Positions 41,301-48,353 of a DNA stretch of 64,000 bases are shown here, in pieces. The DNA is taken from positions 139,620-203,619 of the forward strand of contig NZ_JBEWYP010000008.1 of NCBI RefSeq assembly GCF_040566555.1. Direction: 5' to 3'. The notes beneath the pieces were generated by a model. It made no database searches and had not been told where the DNA came from. It saw nothing but the letters and a program-made list of their open reading frames with translations. How positions within the stretch are numbered: position 1 is the stretch's first letter; each line of letters begins with the position of its first letter. The stretch comes from Sediminicola sp040566555. Its GTDB lineage: Bacteria; Bacteroidota; Bacteroidia; Flavobacteriales; Flavobacteriaceae. The translations under genes were made by a program, and so were the position numbers.

Positions 41301-41467
41301 GGCGAAGCACCAGGATATACAGTACTGATCGATATTTGTGGAGATGTAATTTTAGGCAATAATTCATAGCCTAAACTCGTATAGCTTATGATGCCCAAAA
41401 GAGCAATAATGGTGAAGATGACAACGGCTAGCGTTGGTCTTTTTACGGAAAGTTCAGTGATTGTCAT
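38336..41467 (-). CDS. RND-family (HAE1) efflux pump, inner-membrane subunit
   Basis: 1043 residues, full length for HAE1/AcrB-like pumps. It starts MTITELSVKRPTLAVVIFTI and has twelve membrane spans in the RND order, with the proton-relay motif in span four (GILVDDSIVVLEQIHAEM, with the Asp pair), SATRDDIKK-type porter loops and the second-half repeat (GLVIKNAILIVDAANQFKKD). The pump drives export of drugs, dyes, bile-like or lipid substrates by proton motive force. It lies in one operon: regulator, TolC, MFP, RND, small membrane protein. The stop is 3 bp before the MFP gene's stop region on the same strand (3-bp gap). Confidence 0.95.
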   Translation of the reverse strand: MTITELSVKRPTLAVVIFTIIALLGIISYTSLGYELLPKITSPQISISTVYPGASPSEVENSVTTNIEDAVSAIEGVKSITSTSQEGISIVNVELTYNADVDKALQDAQRKVNNIVGQLPDQVNQPSVDQFSFDDLPIMRLGVSSEMDITEFNDLVENDIKETLSRIEGVARVQVIGGNEREIRVNVDRDKLKAYGLSILQVTQAISAANLDFPTGNIKNDKQQVTVRLSGKFRNVEDIKGLDISTGMGSSVKIEDIAEVYDTTKDVTTISRIDGISSIGLTISKQSDGNTVQVAEDIKKEISKIESEYADKNLKIAVAQDSSVFTLEAADAVIFDLMLAVGLVAIIMLFFLRSWKDSIIVMVSIPVSIVATFIAMNQLGYTLNLMTLLGLSLVVGILVDDSIVVLEQIHAEMEKGKTRMEAAMESWKKIGLSVMSITLVLIAVFLPITFVTGLIADLLKQFAVVVAFATAISLVVSFTLTPLLSANFSEVITLRKEKFIHRPLIAFEKFLTGVNNIYREILQWTLSHKRVTAYTLLALVISSLSLLAFGFIGSEFVKNGDNGEFIVELELTKESTIEETNLATLAVEDILLKDNIVSSVFSTVGTGSGGGGNSSNLAQINAKMISPEARSITSEQFARDIKAKLTKNIPGVKFKTAAVGMVGGSTAGPIQVLLTGSNIDQLMDVAQNVKMTIEGVNSTREVELSAKGGNPEVAITVDRDKMAALNLTMSTVGNTMQNAFAGNTQYKFRDGENEYDINVKLDQFDRQNIDDIKKVTFLNTTGELIELQQFASVDQSTGPSKLQRDNKRNSVSVGAQVVGRPVGTVSQEVQVALENMELPEGVNFEMGGDLESQTEAFASLGLALLMSIVLVYLIMVALYESYAYPLVVMFSVPTAMIGAFLILALFQESLGVFTFLGLIMLVGLVIKNAILIVDAANQFKKDGMNSLEAVVNAGLSRLRPILMTTIAMVIAMFPIAFASGAGAEWKNGLAMVLIGGLSSSLIFTVIIVPVMYVVMDIWKGDIKRTVAKEQAKKIATMKVQTTH

Positions 41468-41470
41468 AGC

Positions 41471-42535
41471 CTAGTTGTTTGTGATTTTTACCTTGGTTCC
41501 ATTGGTTAAGTTGATAATGCCCCTGGTTACAACCTGCTGTCCTTTTTGCAGACCTTCCAGTACAGTAACATCCCCATTTATAACCGCTCCAATTTTAATT
41601 TTCTGAAGGGTAACGGTACTATCGTTCACAACAAATACTGATGGATTTTGAAGACTTCCAACAATAGCTTCACGAGGGAAAACCATTGCGTTTTGTTCGT
41701 TGCTCTTAAGAGCATCAAAGTTTACCTCTGCAAACAATCCGGCACGTAATTGGTTGTCGTTTTTATTTTCAACTTCTATGGTAATCTGAAATTTTCTGGA
41801 GGCATCTGCTTTTACGCTAATGTTGCTCACTTTACCTTTAAAAGTATCCAAGGGGTAAACATCGGTTTTAATAGATACCTGTTGACCTTCTTTGATTTTG
41901 GATAAGTTATCCTCCGCAAGGTTCACAATGATCTTTAAGCGATCTACCTGCACGATTTCCGCAATCTGGTTTCCGGGCATTACGAAACTCGTTTCTTCCA
42001 CCATTAGCTTGTTAACTACCCCATCGATAGGCGATTTTATAACGGTAAAGCTCAATTGTTGATTAATGTTGGCAATTGAGGATTTTGCATTTTCACGCTG
42101 TATACGAACATCTTCAAGCGCACTTTGAGAAACGGCGCCCACTTCCAAGAGTCGTTCGTAACGCGCTACATCTTTTTCCGCTTTCGCCAATGTGGAATTT
42201 GCACTGCTCAACTGAGAACTTAGGGATACGGCATCAACCTTTGCGATTACTTGCCCTTTTCGGATCTTCTGCCCTTCTTTAACCTTTAAATATTGCACGC
42301 TTCCCTGTGATTCAGCTACCAAGGTCACTTCTTCCCATCCTTTAAATTCACCGGTTGCGGTAAGCCCATTTGAAATCGTTTTTTCCCCTACAGTAGCAAT
42401 TTGTACAGGAATGGCAAACTCTTCAGGTACTACAGAAGCAAGTTTATTCATTTCCTTTTTGTTGTTGAATAAAGTGTAGCCGATAATGCCTATAAGGACT
42501 ATGATTACAACAATGATGATGTTTTTAGTTTTCAT
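41471..42535 (-). CDS. RND efflux periplasmic adaptor (HlyD/MFP family)
   Basis: 354 residues. An N-terminal anchor (NIIIVVIIVLIGIIGYTLF) is followed by the lipoyl half (VTLVAESQGSVQYLKVKEGQ), the alpha-hairpin with SALEDVRIQRENAKSSIANI, the second lipoyl half (FTVIKSPIDGVVNKLMVEET) and the beta-barrel (VSIKTDVYPLDTFKGKVSNI). It links the RND pump to the outer-membrane channel. The gap to the pump gene is 3 bp and to the TolC gene 24 bp, so all are one transcript. The length is normal. Confidence 0.95.
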   Translation of the reverse strand: MKTKNIIIVVIIVLIGIIGYTLFNNKKEMNKLASVVPEEFAIPVQIATVGEKTISNGLTATGEFKGWEEVTLVAESQGSVQYLKVKEGQKIRKGQVIAKVDAVSLSSQLSSANSTLAKAEKDVARYERLLEVGAVSQSALEDVRIQRENAKSSIANINQQLSFTVIKSPIDGVVNKLMVEETSFVMPGNQIAEIVQVDRLKIIVNLAEDNLSKIKEGQQVSIKTDVYPLDTFKGKVSNISVKADASRKFQITIEVENKNDNQLRAGLFAEVNFDALKSNEQNAMVFPREAIVGSLQNPSVFVVNDSTVTLQKIKIGAVINGDVTVLEGLQKGQQVVTRGIINLTNGTKVKITNN

Positions 42536-42559
42536 TATAATTATTTATATCGTTAATGA

Positions 42560-43927
42560 TTAGTTATTTATGATAGGATTTGAAATTAATTGGGAAAGCC
42601 TACCGCTGGATTTGAGTAAGGATACTTCAGCTACCTTGGACTGTAAAAGCGCGTTAAGAAAGTTAGATTGGGCTTGTCTCAGTGCAAATTCAGAGTCCAA
42701 TAATTCTGTTAGGTTGGCAACCCCTTCATTATAGGAATTTTTAATGCCGTCATAATTTTCCTGTGCAAGGGTCATATTGGATTCTTGGCTCTCAATTTGA
42801 GAATTGCTCAGAACTAACTGCTCTCTGGCATCTCCAAAATCTTTTTCTATATTTAGTTTTAGCGTTTCTCTGTCCAACTCTAATTGTTCCGTAGCAAATT
42901 CTTTTTGTTTTAAGCGATTGCGGCGTTGAAACCCATCAAATATGGGGATGCTTGCAGAAAGCCCCCAAGTACCGCTCCATTGTCCTTGATAAACGCTGGT
43001 ATCGAAGTCTGCAAACGAATTGGATTGTCCCAAATAGTTATAGCCGAAGTTTGCGCCGAGGGTTGGCAAATATTCAGCCTTTATTAGCTTTTGATCTATT
43101 AGGGATAATTGAAGTGATTGTTCTAACTGTTGATATTCGAGATTGGCATCTATAAGTAATTCCGCACTTAAAGGGTAAGGATCGCGATCTTCCAATTTCT
43201 CAACCAAAACAACATTGGTTGTCATTGGAATATTCAGCAGAACTTTAAATAATCGTATTTGTTGGTTTTTACCAAATTCGGCATCCTCAATTTGTGTTTT
43301 GAGGTTAGAGCGGTTTACCATTAACTGATTGAGGTCCAATTTTTTGATGATCCCCTCGCTATATTTTAATTCCGAAATTTCAATGAGGCTATTGGTGCGC
43401 CCGTAATTTTCTTGGAGTAAACTTACCTGTTTGTCAAATACTTGAATCTGCACGTAGGTCTGAATAATATTGACAATCAAATCCTGGGTGGTAACCAGTG
43501 TTTGCAGCTCTCTAAGTTCAGCCAATGCTGTAGTACTTTTTATGGAGTTGAACAGTTGAAAGTCGAGCAACTTTTGTTGTACGTTGACACCGGCAGCGTA
43601 TTGGTATCTATTACCAAAGGCAACTCCGATAGTTGTGCCAGGCTCTCCGCCAAAAATTTCGGCCGGTAATTGTTGCTCTTGAATGGAGAAATTATCCGTA
43701 AATCCGGCACTTCCTTTTATTTGAGGGAGTGCCTGTCCTTTAACCCCGGCAATTTGAGCTTGAATTATTTCTTGTTCAATCTGAGATTTTTCAAGGTTAT
43801 TATTGTTCTGTATAGCATAATCAATTGTTTCCTCCAAGGTATTGAAAACTATAGGCTCTTGTGCCGATAGTGTATTTAGGGCCATACTTACAGACCATAC
43901 GATAAAGGTGAAAAGTATTTTATTCAT
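42560..43927 (-). CDS. Outer-membrane efflux channel (TolC family)
   Basis: 455 residues with a signal peptide (FIVWSVSMALNTLSAQ). The two repeated helical/strand halves of TolC-type channels are visible: NTLEETIDYAIQNNNNLEKS with a long helix (EQEIIQAQIAGVKGQALPQI), and later VYQGQWSGTWGLSASIPIFD with SLLKSSGRLSQL near the end. It forms the outer-membrane and periplasmic tunnel for the pump. The start at 43927 lies 27 bp from a GTTC-N10-GAAC operator (43954-43971) and behind a TAAATTTT -7 box, so this gene begins the pump transcript and is under control of the GbsR-like regulator. Confidence 0.95.
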   Translation of the reverse strand: MNKILFTFIVWSVSMALNTLSAQEPIVFNTLEETIDYAIQNNNNLEKSQIEQEIIQAQIAGVKGQALPQIKGSAGFTDNFSIQEQQLPAEIFGGEPGTTIGVAFGNRYQYAAGVNVQQKLLDFQLFNSIKSTTALAELRELQTLVTTQDLIVNIIQTYVQIQVFDKQVSLLQENYGRTNSLIEISELKYSEGIIKKLDLNQLMVNRSNLKTQIEDAEFGKNQQIRLFKVLLNIPMTTNVVLVEKLEDRDPYPLSAELLIDANLEYQQLEQSLQLSLIDQKLIKAEYLPTLGANFGYNYLGQSNSFADFDTSVYQGQWSGTWGLSASIPIFDGFQRRNRLKQKEFATEQLELDRETLKLNIEKDFGDAREQLVLSNSQIESQESNMTLAQENYDGIKNSYNEGVANLTELLDSEFALRQAQSNFLNALLQSKVAEVSLLKSSGRLSQLISNPIINN

Positions 43928-43941
43928 TTCTTTTAGTTTAT

Positions 43942-43971
43942 AAAATTTAGTTAGTTCGGAAATAAAAGAAC
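43942..43971 (-). promoter_or_regulatory. Promoter and GTTC-N10-GAAC operator before the TolC gene
   Basis: GTTC (43954-43957) and GAAC (43968-43971) make a dyad of 18 bp that covers the -33/-16 region of the box TAAATTTT (43942-43949, read on the minus strand). A similar dyad precedes the regulator gene itself. Confidence 0.5.
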
Positions 43972-43995
43972 CAAATGGGTTAAAAAAATAGAAGT

Positions 43996-44454
43996 TTATT
44001 TCTTCCAGTTTTTTATAATCTTTATGCTTTCTTTTTGATAGTAATCTATGAATTCGGTAAGCTCTTTTAACTGAATGTTGAATTCCTTGTTCTCTTTTGT
44101 ACGATGGCTTAAAATTGTTTTCAATAATTTATTATAATCCGTAAGCCCATTCATGCTATCCATGAATGCCTGTTGCCACTGGCCAATTTTAGAATAGAAA
44201 TAACGTTTTCTATCACCAGGTTTTGTTTTATACCCTATTCTATTCAACATCAGTAGATTATTGATAGCATTACTGGTAGCACTTTTACTCAATTCTAGAG
44301 ATTCCCTAATTTCGTCAAAGGTGAGCTCTACATTATCTGCTATAGTAAGCAACGCATTGACTCGCGCCGAAGCAGGGGAAAGACCCATTCCTTCTTGGGC
44401 TACCCCAAAACTTTCAATAAGTTCTTTTTGTATGTTGGTCAGTTTGTTTTCCAT
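43996..44454 (-). CDS. MarR/GbsR-type regulator of the efflux operon
   Basis: 152 residues. A winged helix is clear: MGLSPASARVNALLTIADNV, LTFDEIRESLELSKSATSNA and INNLLMLNRIGYKTKPGDRK with the wing RYFYSKIG. This is the GbsR branch of the MarR superfamily. It is the gene just upstream of the TolC-MFP-RND set on the same strand. The dyads before it and before TolC suggest it represses both its own gene and the pump. The ligand is unknown. Confidence 0.85.
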   Translation of the reverse strand: MENKLTNIQKELIESFGVAQEGMGLSPASARVNALLTIADNVELTFDEIRESLELSKSATSNAINNLLMLNRIGYKTKPGDRKRYFYSKIGQWQQAFMDSMNGLTDYNKLLKTILSHRTKENKEFNIQLKELTEFIDYYQKESIKIIKNWKK

Positions 44455-44461
44455 AACGGTA

Positions 44462-44499
44462 CAAATGTAATGGTTTTTTTGGTTCTCTAATTAAAGAAC
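44462..44499 (-). promoter_or_regulatory. Promoter and GTTC-N10-GAAC operator before the GbsR-type gene
   Basis: The exact -7 consensus TACATTTG lies on the minus strand at 44469-44462. Upstream of it, at 44482-44499, is GTTC-N10-GAAC, near-palindromic over 18 bp, 28 bp before the ATG. A bound regulator would block the promoter. Confidence 0.55.
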
Positions 44500-44656
44500 T
44501 AAAAGAATTATGTAAATTTTAACATTTATAACAAGAAGTGGGTTTCTGTTTATATAATAGCTTTTTTGGCATATTGGGTGGTATTATCGAACTAAAGTTC
44601 TTAACGTCGTTTAATCTTTCGCGATATAGAAGTAGATCTAAATGGCTATAGAAAAC

Positions 44657-44686
44657 AAAATCCCAAACTTGATGTCTGGGATTTTT
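44657..44686. terminator. Hairpin with flanking A/T runs
   Basis: AAAATCCCA pairs with TGGGATTTTT around an 11-base loop. It lies in the 379-bp gap (44455-44833) between the efflux regulator and ferritin. No gene is seen in this gap; it holds this hairpin and the next one. Confidence 0.65.
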
Positions 44687-44729
44687 GATTGAATGGGGGA
44701 GTACTTATTATACTTGTTCAATGAGCTGT

Positions 44730-44775
44730 CCCAAAAGAAAAACCCACAACTTTCGTTATGGGTTTTTCTTTTGGG
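44730..44775. terminator. Strong hairpin, perfect 17-bp arms
   Basis: CCCAAAAGAAAAACCCA (44730-44746) pairs perfectly with 44759-44775; three more pairs are possible inside the 12-base loop. With A- and T-rich arms it works in both directions, ending the ferritin transcript on the minus strand. Confidence 0.8.
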
Positions 44776-44833
44776 GAAAAAGGGTTACTATGAGCGGGGT
44801 TGAACAACTATAAGGGTCTAATACCTTGTTGAA

Positions 44834-45376
44834 TTAAAATCCTTCCTCTCTTGGGATTTCTGCTTCCTGTGAAGCATTGGCCAAATCCCGATCCATTTCG
44901 TATAGATTCGTGTTTCCTTTGATTGCATTGGAGGCCAAATTGTACTTGTCGATGATGCTGTTTATCAAGGTTTCTTCCTCAATTTGCTCTTGAACGAACC
45001 ACTGTGCAAAGTTGAAGGTTGCCCAATCTTTTTCTTCATGGGCAAGATTTACGATTTTATCAATTTCTTTGGAATTGTCCATTTCGTGCTGTAGGATCTT
45101 CTTTAGGCAATCGCCGATATCCTTTGGGTTTGCTGGAGCCGCATCAATTGCTTCAATTTTGGCGTTACCGCCCCGATCATTGATATATTTTAAAATTTTA
45201 AACATATGCTCCCTTTCTTCATTCATATGGCCATAGAGAAAAGTTGAAATTCCGGCAAAACTGTTTACCTCGGCCCACGAGGCATAGGACAAATATACCT
45301 GTGCCTGATAAGCCTCCCTTGTCATTTGAGTGTTCAACAACTTTTCCATTTTATCTGAAATACGTTTTGTTTCCAT
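44834..45376 (-). CDS. ftnA: Non-heme ferritin
   Basis: 180 residues, ferritin length. The four-helix bundle has the ferroxidase residues in the expected places: Glu in helix A (TREAYQAQVYLSYASWAEVN), the HMNEEREHMFKILKYIND helix with ExxH, and the later helices with EMDNSKEIDKIV and NFAQWFVQEQIEEETLINSI. There is no heme Met, so it is a ferritin and not a bacterioferritin. It oxidises and stores iron and lowers Fenton damage in the cytoplasm. Single gene; no Fur box was identified with confidence. Confidence 0.9.
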   Translation of the reverse strand: METKRISDKMEKLLNTQMTREAYQAQVYLSYASWAEVNSFAGISTFLYGHMNEEREHMFKILKYINDRGGNAKIEAIDAAPANPKDIGDCLKKILQHEMDNSKEIDKIVNLAHEEKDWATFNFAQWFVQEQIEEETLINSIIDKYNLASNAIKGNTNLYEMDRDLANASQEAEIPREEGF

Positions 45377-45612
45377 GGTGATTTGTTTAAAGAATTCTAC
45401 TATTAAAATAAAAAATGTTTTAGATAAAGAAAAACAATGCTTTGGATTTCTGATATCGGTAATGCTTAAATTTTTAGCGCTGCTGTTGGCAAGCCACGAA
45501 ACTGGACCAGTTCCGTATTCTGGTTACTAATATTGATATGGATGTATTAATGGTTGGGATATTACCCTTTTGATAATCCCTAAGGTCTTTCCTCTAAAAT
45601 ATTCAATAAAAA

Positions 45613-45642
45613 GATGACCCCTACTGTATGGCAGGGGTCATC
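45613..45642. terminator. Hairpin between CsbD and ferritin genes
   Basis: GATGACCCCT pairs with AGGGGTCATC around a 10-base loop. It lies 30 bp past the stop of the minus-strand CsbD gene and probably ends that transcript, although its T run is weak. Confidence 0.7.
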
Positions 45643-45672
45643 ATTAAATCAATCCATATATAGGATCTGTTC

Positions 45673-45858
45673 CTACATATTATCGATTTCGTCTTTTAAT
45701 TCCTCTTTTCTTTTTCCAGTTTTCTCCTGGATTTTACCCAACATTTCATCGAACTTGCCCTCAGAATAAGTTAGGTCGTTATCGGTAAGATCTCCATACT
45801 TTTGTTTGAACTTACCTTTTACTTGTTTCCATTTTCCTTCTAATTGATCATTGTTCAT
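45673..45858 (-). CDS. CsbD-family small stress protein
   Basis: 61 residues matching CsbD: MNNDQLEGKWKQVKGKFKQK, YGDLTDNDL, then EGKFDEMLGKIQEKTGKRKE. The family is small, hydrophilic, highly charged and induced by general stress; its biochemical role is unknown. It is a single gene with its own terminator. Confidence 0.9.
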   Translation of the reverse strand: MNNDQLEGKWKQVKGKFKQKYGDLTDNDLTYSEGKFDEMLGKIQEKTGKRKEELKDEIDNM

Positions 45859-46033
45859 AACGTTTCTATTTTATGTACTGCATGGTTTGCAGACTGGGTT
45901 AACAAGCGTAAATTTATTTGTAAACAATAGTTCATATTAATCCAAAAAAATAGATTATTGACGCAATAAATTTGGTTGTAAAAAGAGGGATATATTTGGT
46001 TGCGGTATCCTTAAATTTTGTGATCGTTCTATT

Positions 46034-48349
46034 TTAAAACGGATAGCCTATAGCAAAGTTAAAGATAAGATTATCGCTGCCTCCATCTAAGAATGGAGTT
46101 CTAATTCTTTCTCCTTCAGGAAGATAGGGCACTTGTAAAGGGGACGCAAGATCCAATCTAATTACAAAACTTTGGATATCAACCCTAAGGCCAAATCCCA
46201 ATCCTATCCCCAGTTCTTTGGCCCAATTGGAGCCAAACTTACCTTTGGCAATCAATTCTTCATTAAACTCTTTATTTTCGATGGGTTCATCTTCTGAAAT
46301 TTCAATTTCATTGGTCAACCAGACGTTTCCTGCATCTGCAAACAGGGCACCCTTAAGGTAATTCCATATGGGGAATCTGTATTCCAAATTGCCCTCCAAT
46401 TTAAGATTACCCGACTGGTCGAAAAACGAATTTGTACCGTTCTCGTCAGATGAGAAGGTGCCAGGCCCTAGGGATCTAATATTAAATGCCCTAACACTAT
46501 AGGGCCCACCAGAAAAAAATTGTTTTACAAAGGGCAGGGTAGAGGAGTTTCCAAAAGGAATACCCCATCCGCCGTACAGGCGGGTAACAAGAGCTTGTTC
46601 ATTGCCCCACTTTATATAATACCTAAAATCAACATCGGCTTTGGCATATTGGGCATATTCTAGGCCAAAAATGGTAGTCTTTGAACCACTCAATAGGTTT
46701 AAGGCATTCCCCGCAATATCCAAACTTGTTGAGACATAAAAGGGATGGCTCTTATTGGAATCAACCAACTCGTTGTAGGTAAAGGAATAGGTAAGTCCAG
46801 CAATAAACTGCTGTTCAAAACTTTGCCTTAAAAACGGATTCTTATCCAAAATGGCTGTGAATTCGTCGGTGGTATTGGAAAGATTTACATAGTTGATGTT
46901 AATGGGGTCTAATTCGTGGTATACATATTTGTTCGCATTCCACGTATATCCGAACGAGCCATTAAAGGAGGTTAGTGTATATAATTTACTTCGCTTTAAG
47001 ATATCGGTTCCCAAACTAATTTTTGTTTTGGGAACAGCGTATTTAAAACTTTTCGGTGAAAAAGGTACAAGGGTTGGGATAATCAAATCGGCCCTCAATC
47101 CACCGGCAATACTGCTAAGACCTGTATCATTACCTCCGGAAAGCTGTGTTTCATAGGCAAAGTTCCCGCTTATTCCCAAAGTTTCCCCTCCTCTAAAGAG
47201 GTTTCTGTTGTTATAGGTAACAGACACGCCGGGACCGGCAAAACCATTCGATTTGGTAACTGCCTGCAGTTCTGCACGGACCGACCTTTTGGTCAATGGA
47301 GAAAGATAGATGTCGGCGGACAAAGATCCTACGCTATCGGTATCGGTGGTATCCCTTTCTTTAAATCTAATGTTCACGTATTTATAATTGCCTAGGGAGG
47401 ATAGCCTATTGCTGGTCAGCCGAGAATTTTCCGAGTTATATTTCTGACCTACCCCGAACAAAATGTAGGACTCCAATTTTTTTGGTTTAAAGAATTCCTC
47501 TTTTTGATAAAAATCTATCCCGTTGACCACAGAAGATCGGGACGATACTGTGGTATCTGTTTCAATTGAAAAGTTGGGATATACCGAAATGGAGTCAATT
47601 ATGTATGGGATTAGGGATTTTTTCGGAACGTTTTTCTTCAGCCTTAGAAATAGGTCGAACTTTTTGGTGTCATAGCGATTGGTATCGACCTCAAATATTA
47701 AAAAATCAGGATTGAAATTGTAGTATCCCTTTTGTTTAAGTTCATGATCTATACGTTCCCGCTCATATTTCATCAGTTCCAGATCAAAGCGTTGCCCTGG
47801 CCTTATTTGGGTTTTGGTCAATGCCGAGGATATATCAGCATAAATGGGCAATGAATCTTTATCCAACTTAAATTGTTCTAGGGTGTAGGGCGTTTGGAGC
47901 TCCGCCTTGAATTTTATAGCAGCATGTTTTTGGGTGCTGTCTATTTCTGATGACACCATGCTGTAAAAGAATCCTCTATTGTCCAAACGGTTCAACATAA
48001 GTTCCTCGATGCGCTGCGGATTTACATCGGAAAGATACACTGGTTCTTCCCCAAACTTTTTATTGAACCAACGGTTTAAAAAGCCTGGATTTGCCTTTTG
48101 CGCCTTGTAATGGAAATACAAGCCTGGTCTTATTCCTAAAAATTGGGAATTAGGTTCAGGTTCCAAAAGAGTATGCAGTTCTTTTGAGACCTTTTTAGTG
48201 TTCTTTATTTCTTGTTCAGATTTGATATCAATCTTCGCACCCGTATATAAAGATTCCCCTTCGGGGATGAATTTACTAACACCGCATGCATATAAACATG
48301 CTACTATCAGCAATATTAAAACATAGTTATATAGGATGTTCGTTTTCAA
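46034..48349 (-). CDS. tamL: TamL, lipoprotein Omp85 of Bacteroidota (TamA counterpart)
   Basis: 771 residues. A signal peptide with lipobox (ACLYAC, Cys22) is followed by GVSKFIPEGESLYTGAKI, as in TamL-type Omp85 lipoproteins; then POTRA-like repeats (about 30-330) and a 16-strand barrel with the Omp85 tail motif (GLGFGLRVDIQSF and FNFAIGYPF). It lies 4 bp after the TamB stop, so the two are translationally coupled. The start codon is TTG at 48349: no nearby in-frame ATG exists. TamL with TamB is thought to move lipids or outer-membrane proteins between membranes. Bacteroidota use the lipidated form in place of TamA. Confidence 0.9.
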   Translation of the reverse strand: MKTNILYNYVLILLIVACLYACGVSKFIPEGESLYTGAKIDIKSEQEIKNTKKVSKELHTLLEPEPNSQFLGIRPGLYFHYKAQKANPGFLNRWFNKKFGEEPVYLSDVNPQRIEELMLNRLDNRGFFYSMVSSEIDSTQKHAAIKFKAELQTPYTLEQFKLDKDSLPIYADISSALTKTQIRPGQRFDLELMKYERERIDHELKQKGYYNFNPDFLIFEVDTNRYDTKKFDLFLRLKKNVPKKSLIPYIIDSISVYPNFSIETDTTVSSRSSVVNGIDFYQKEEFFKPKKLESYILFGVGQKYNSENSRLTSNRLSSLGNYKYVNIRFKERDTTDTDSVGSLSADIYLSPLTKRSVRAELQAVTKSNGFAGPGVSVTYNNRNLFRGGETLGISGNFAYETQLSGGNDTGLSSIAGGLRADLIIPTLVPFSPKSFKYAVPKTKISLGTDILKRSKLYTLTSFNGSFGYTWNANKYVYHELDPININYVNLSNTTDEFTAILDKNPFLRQSFEQQFIAGLTYSFTYNELVDSNKSHPFYVSTSLDIAGNALNLLSGSKTTIFGLEYAQYAKADVDFRYYIKWGNEQALVTRLYGGWGIPFGNSSTLPFVKQFFSGGPYSVRAFNIRSLGPGTFSSDENGTNSFFDQSGNLKLEGNLEYRFPIWNYLKGALFADAGNVWLTNEIEISEDEPIENKEFNEELIAKGKFGSNWAKELGIGLGFGLRVDIQSFVIRLDLASPLQVPYLPEGERIRTPFLDGGSDNLIFNFAIGYPF

Positions 48350-48353
48350 ATTT

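Noticed and set aside
45330..45530. 66-codon frame on the plus strand overlapping the ferritin start
   Set aside because: It overlaps the ferritin N-terminus on the other strand, has no promoter and no recognisable family.
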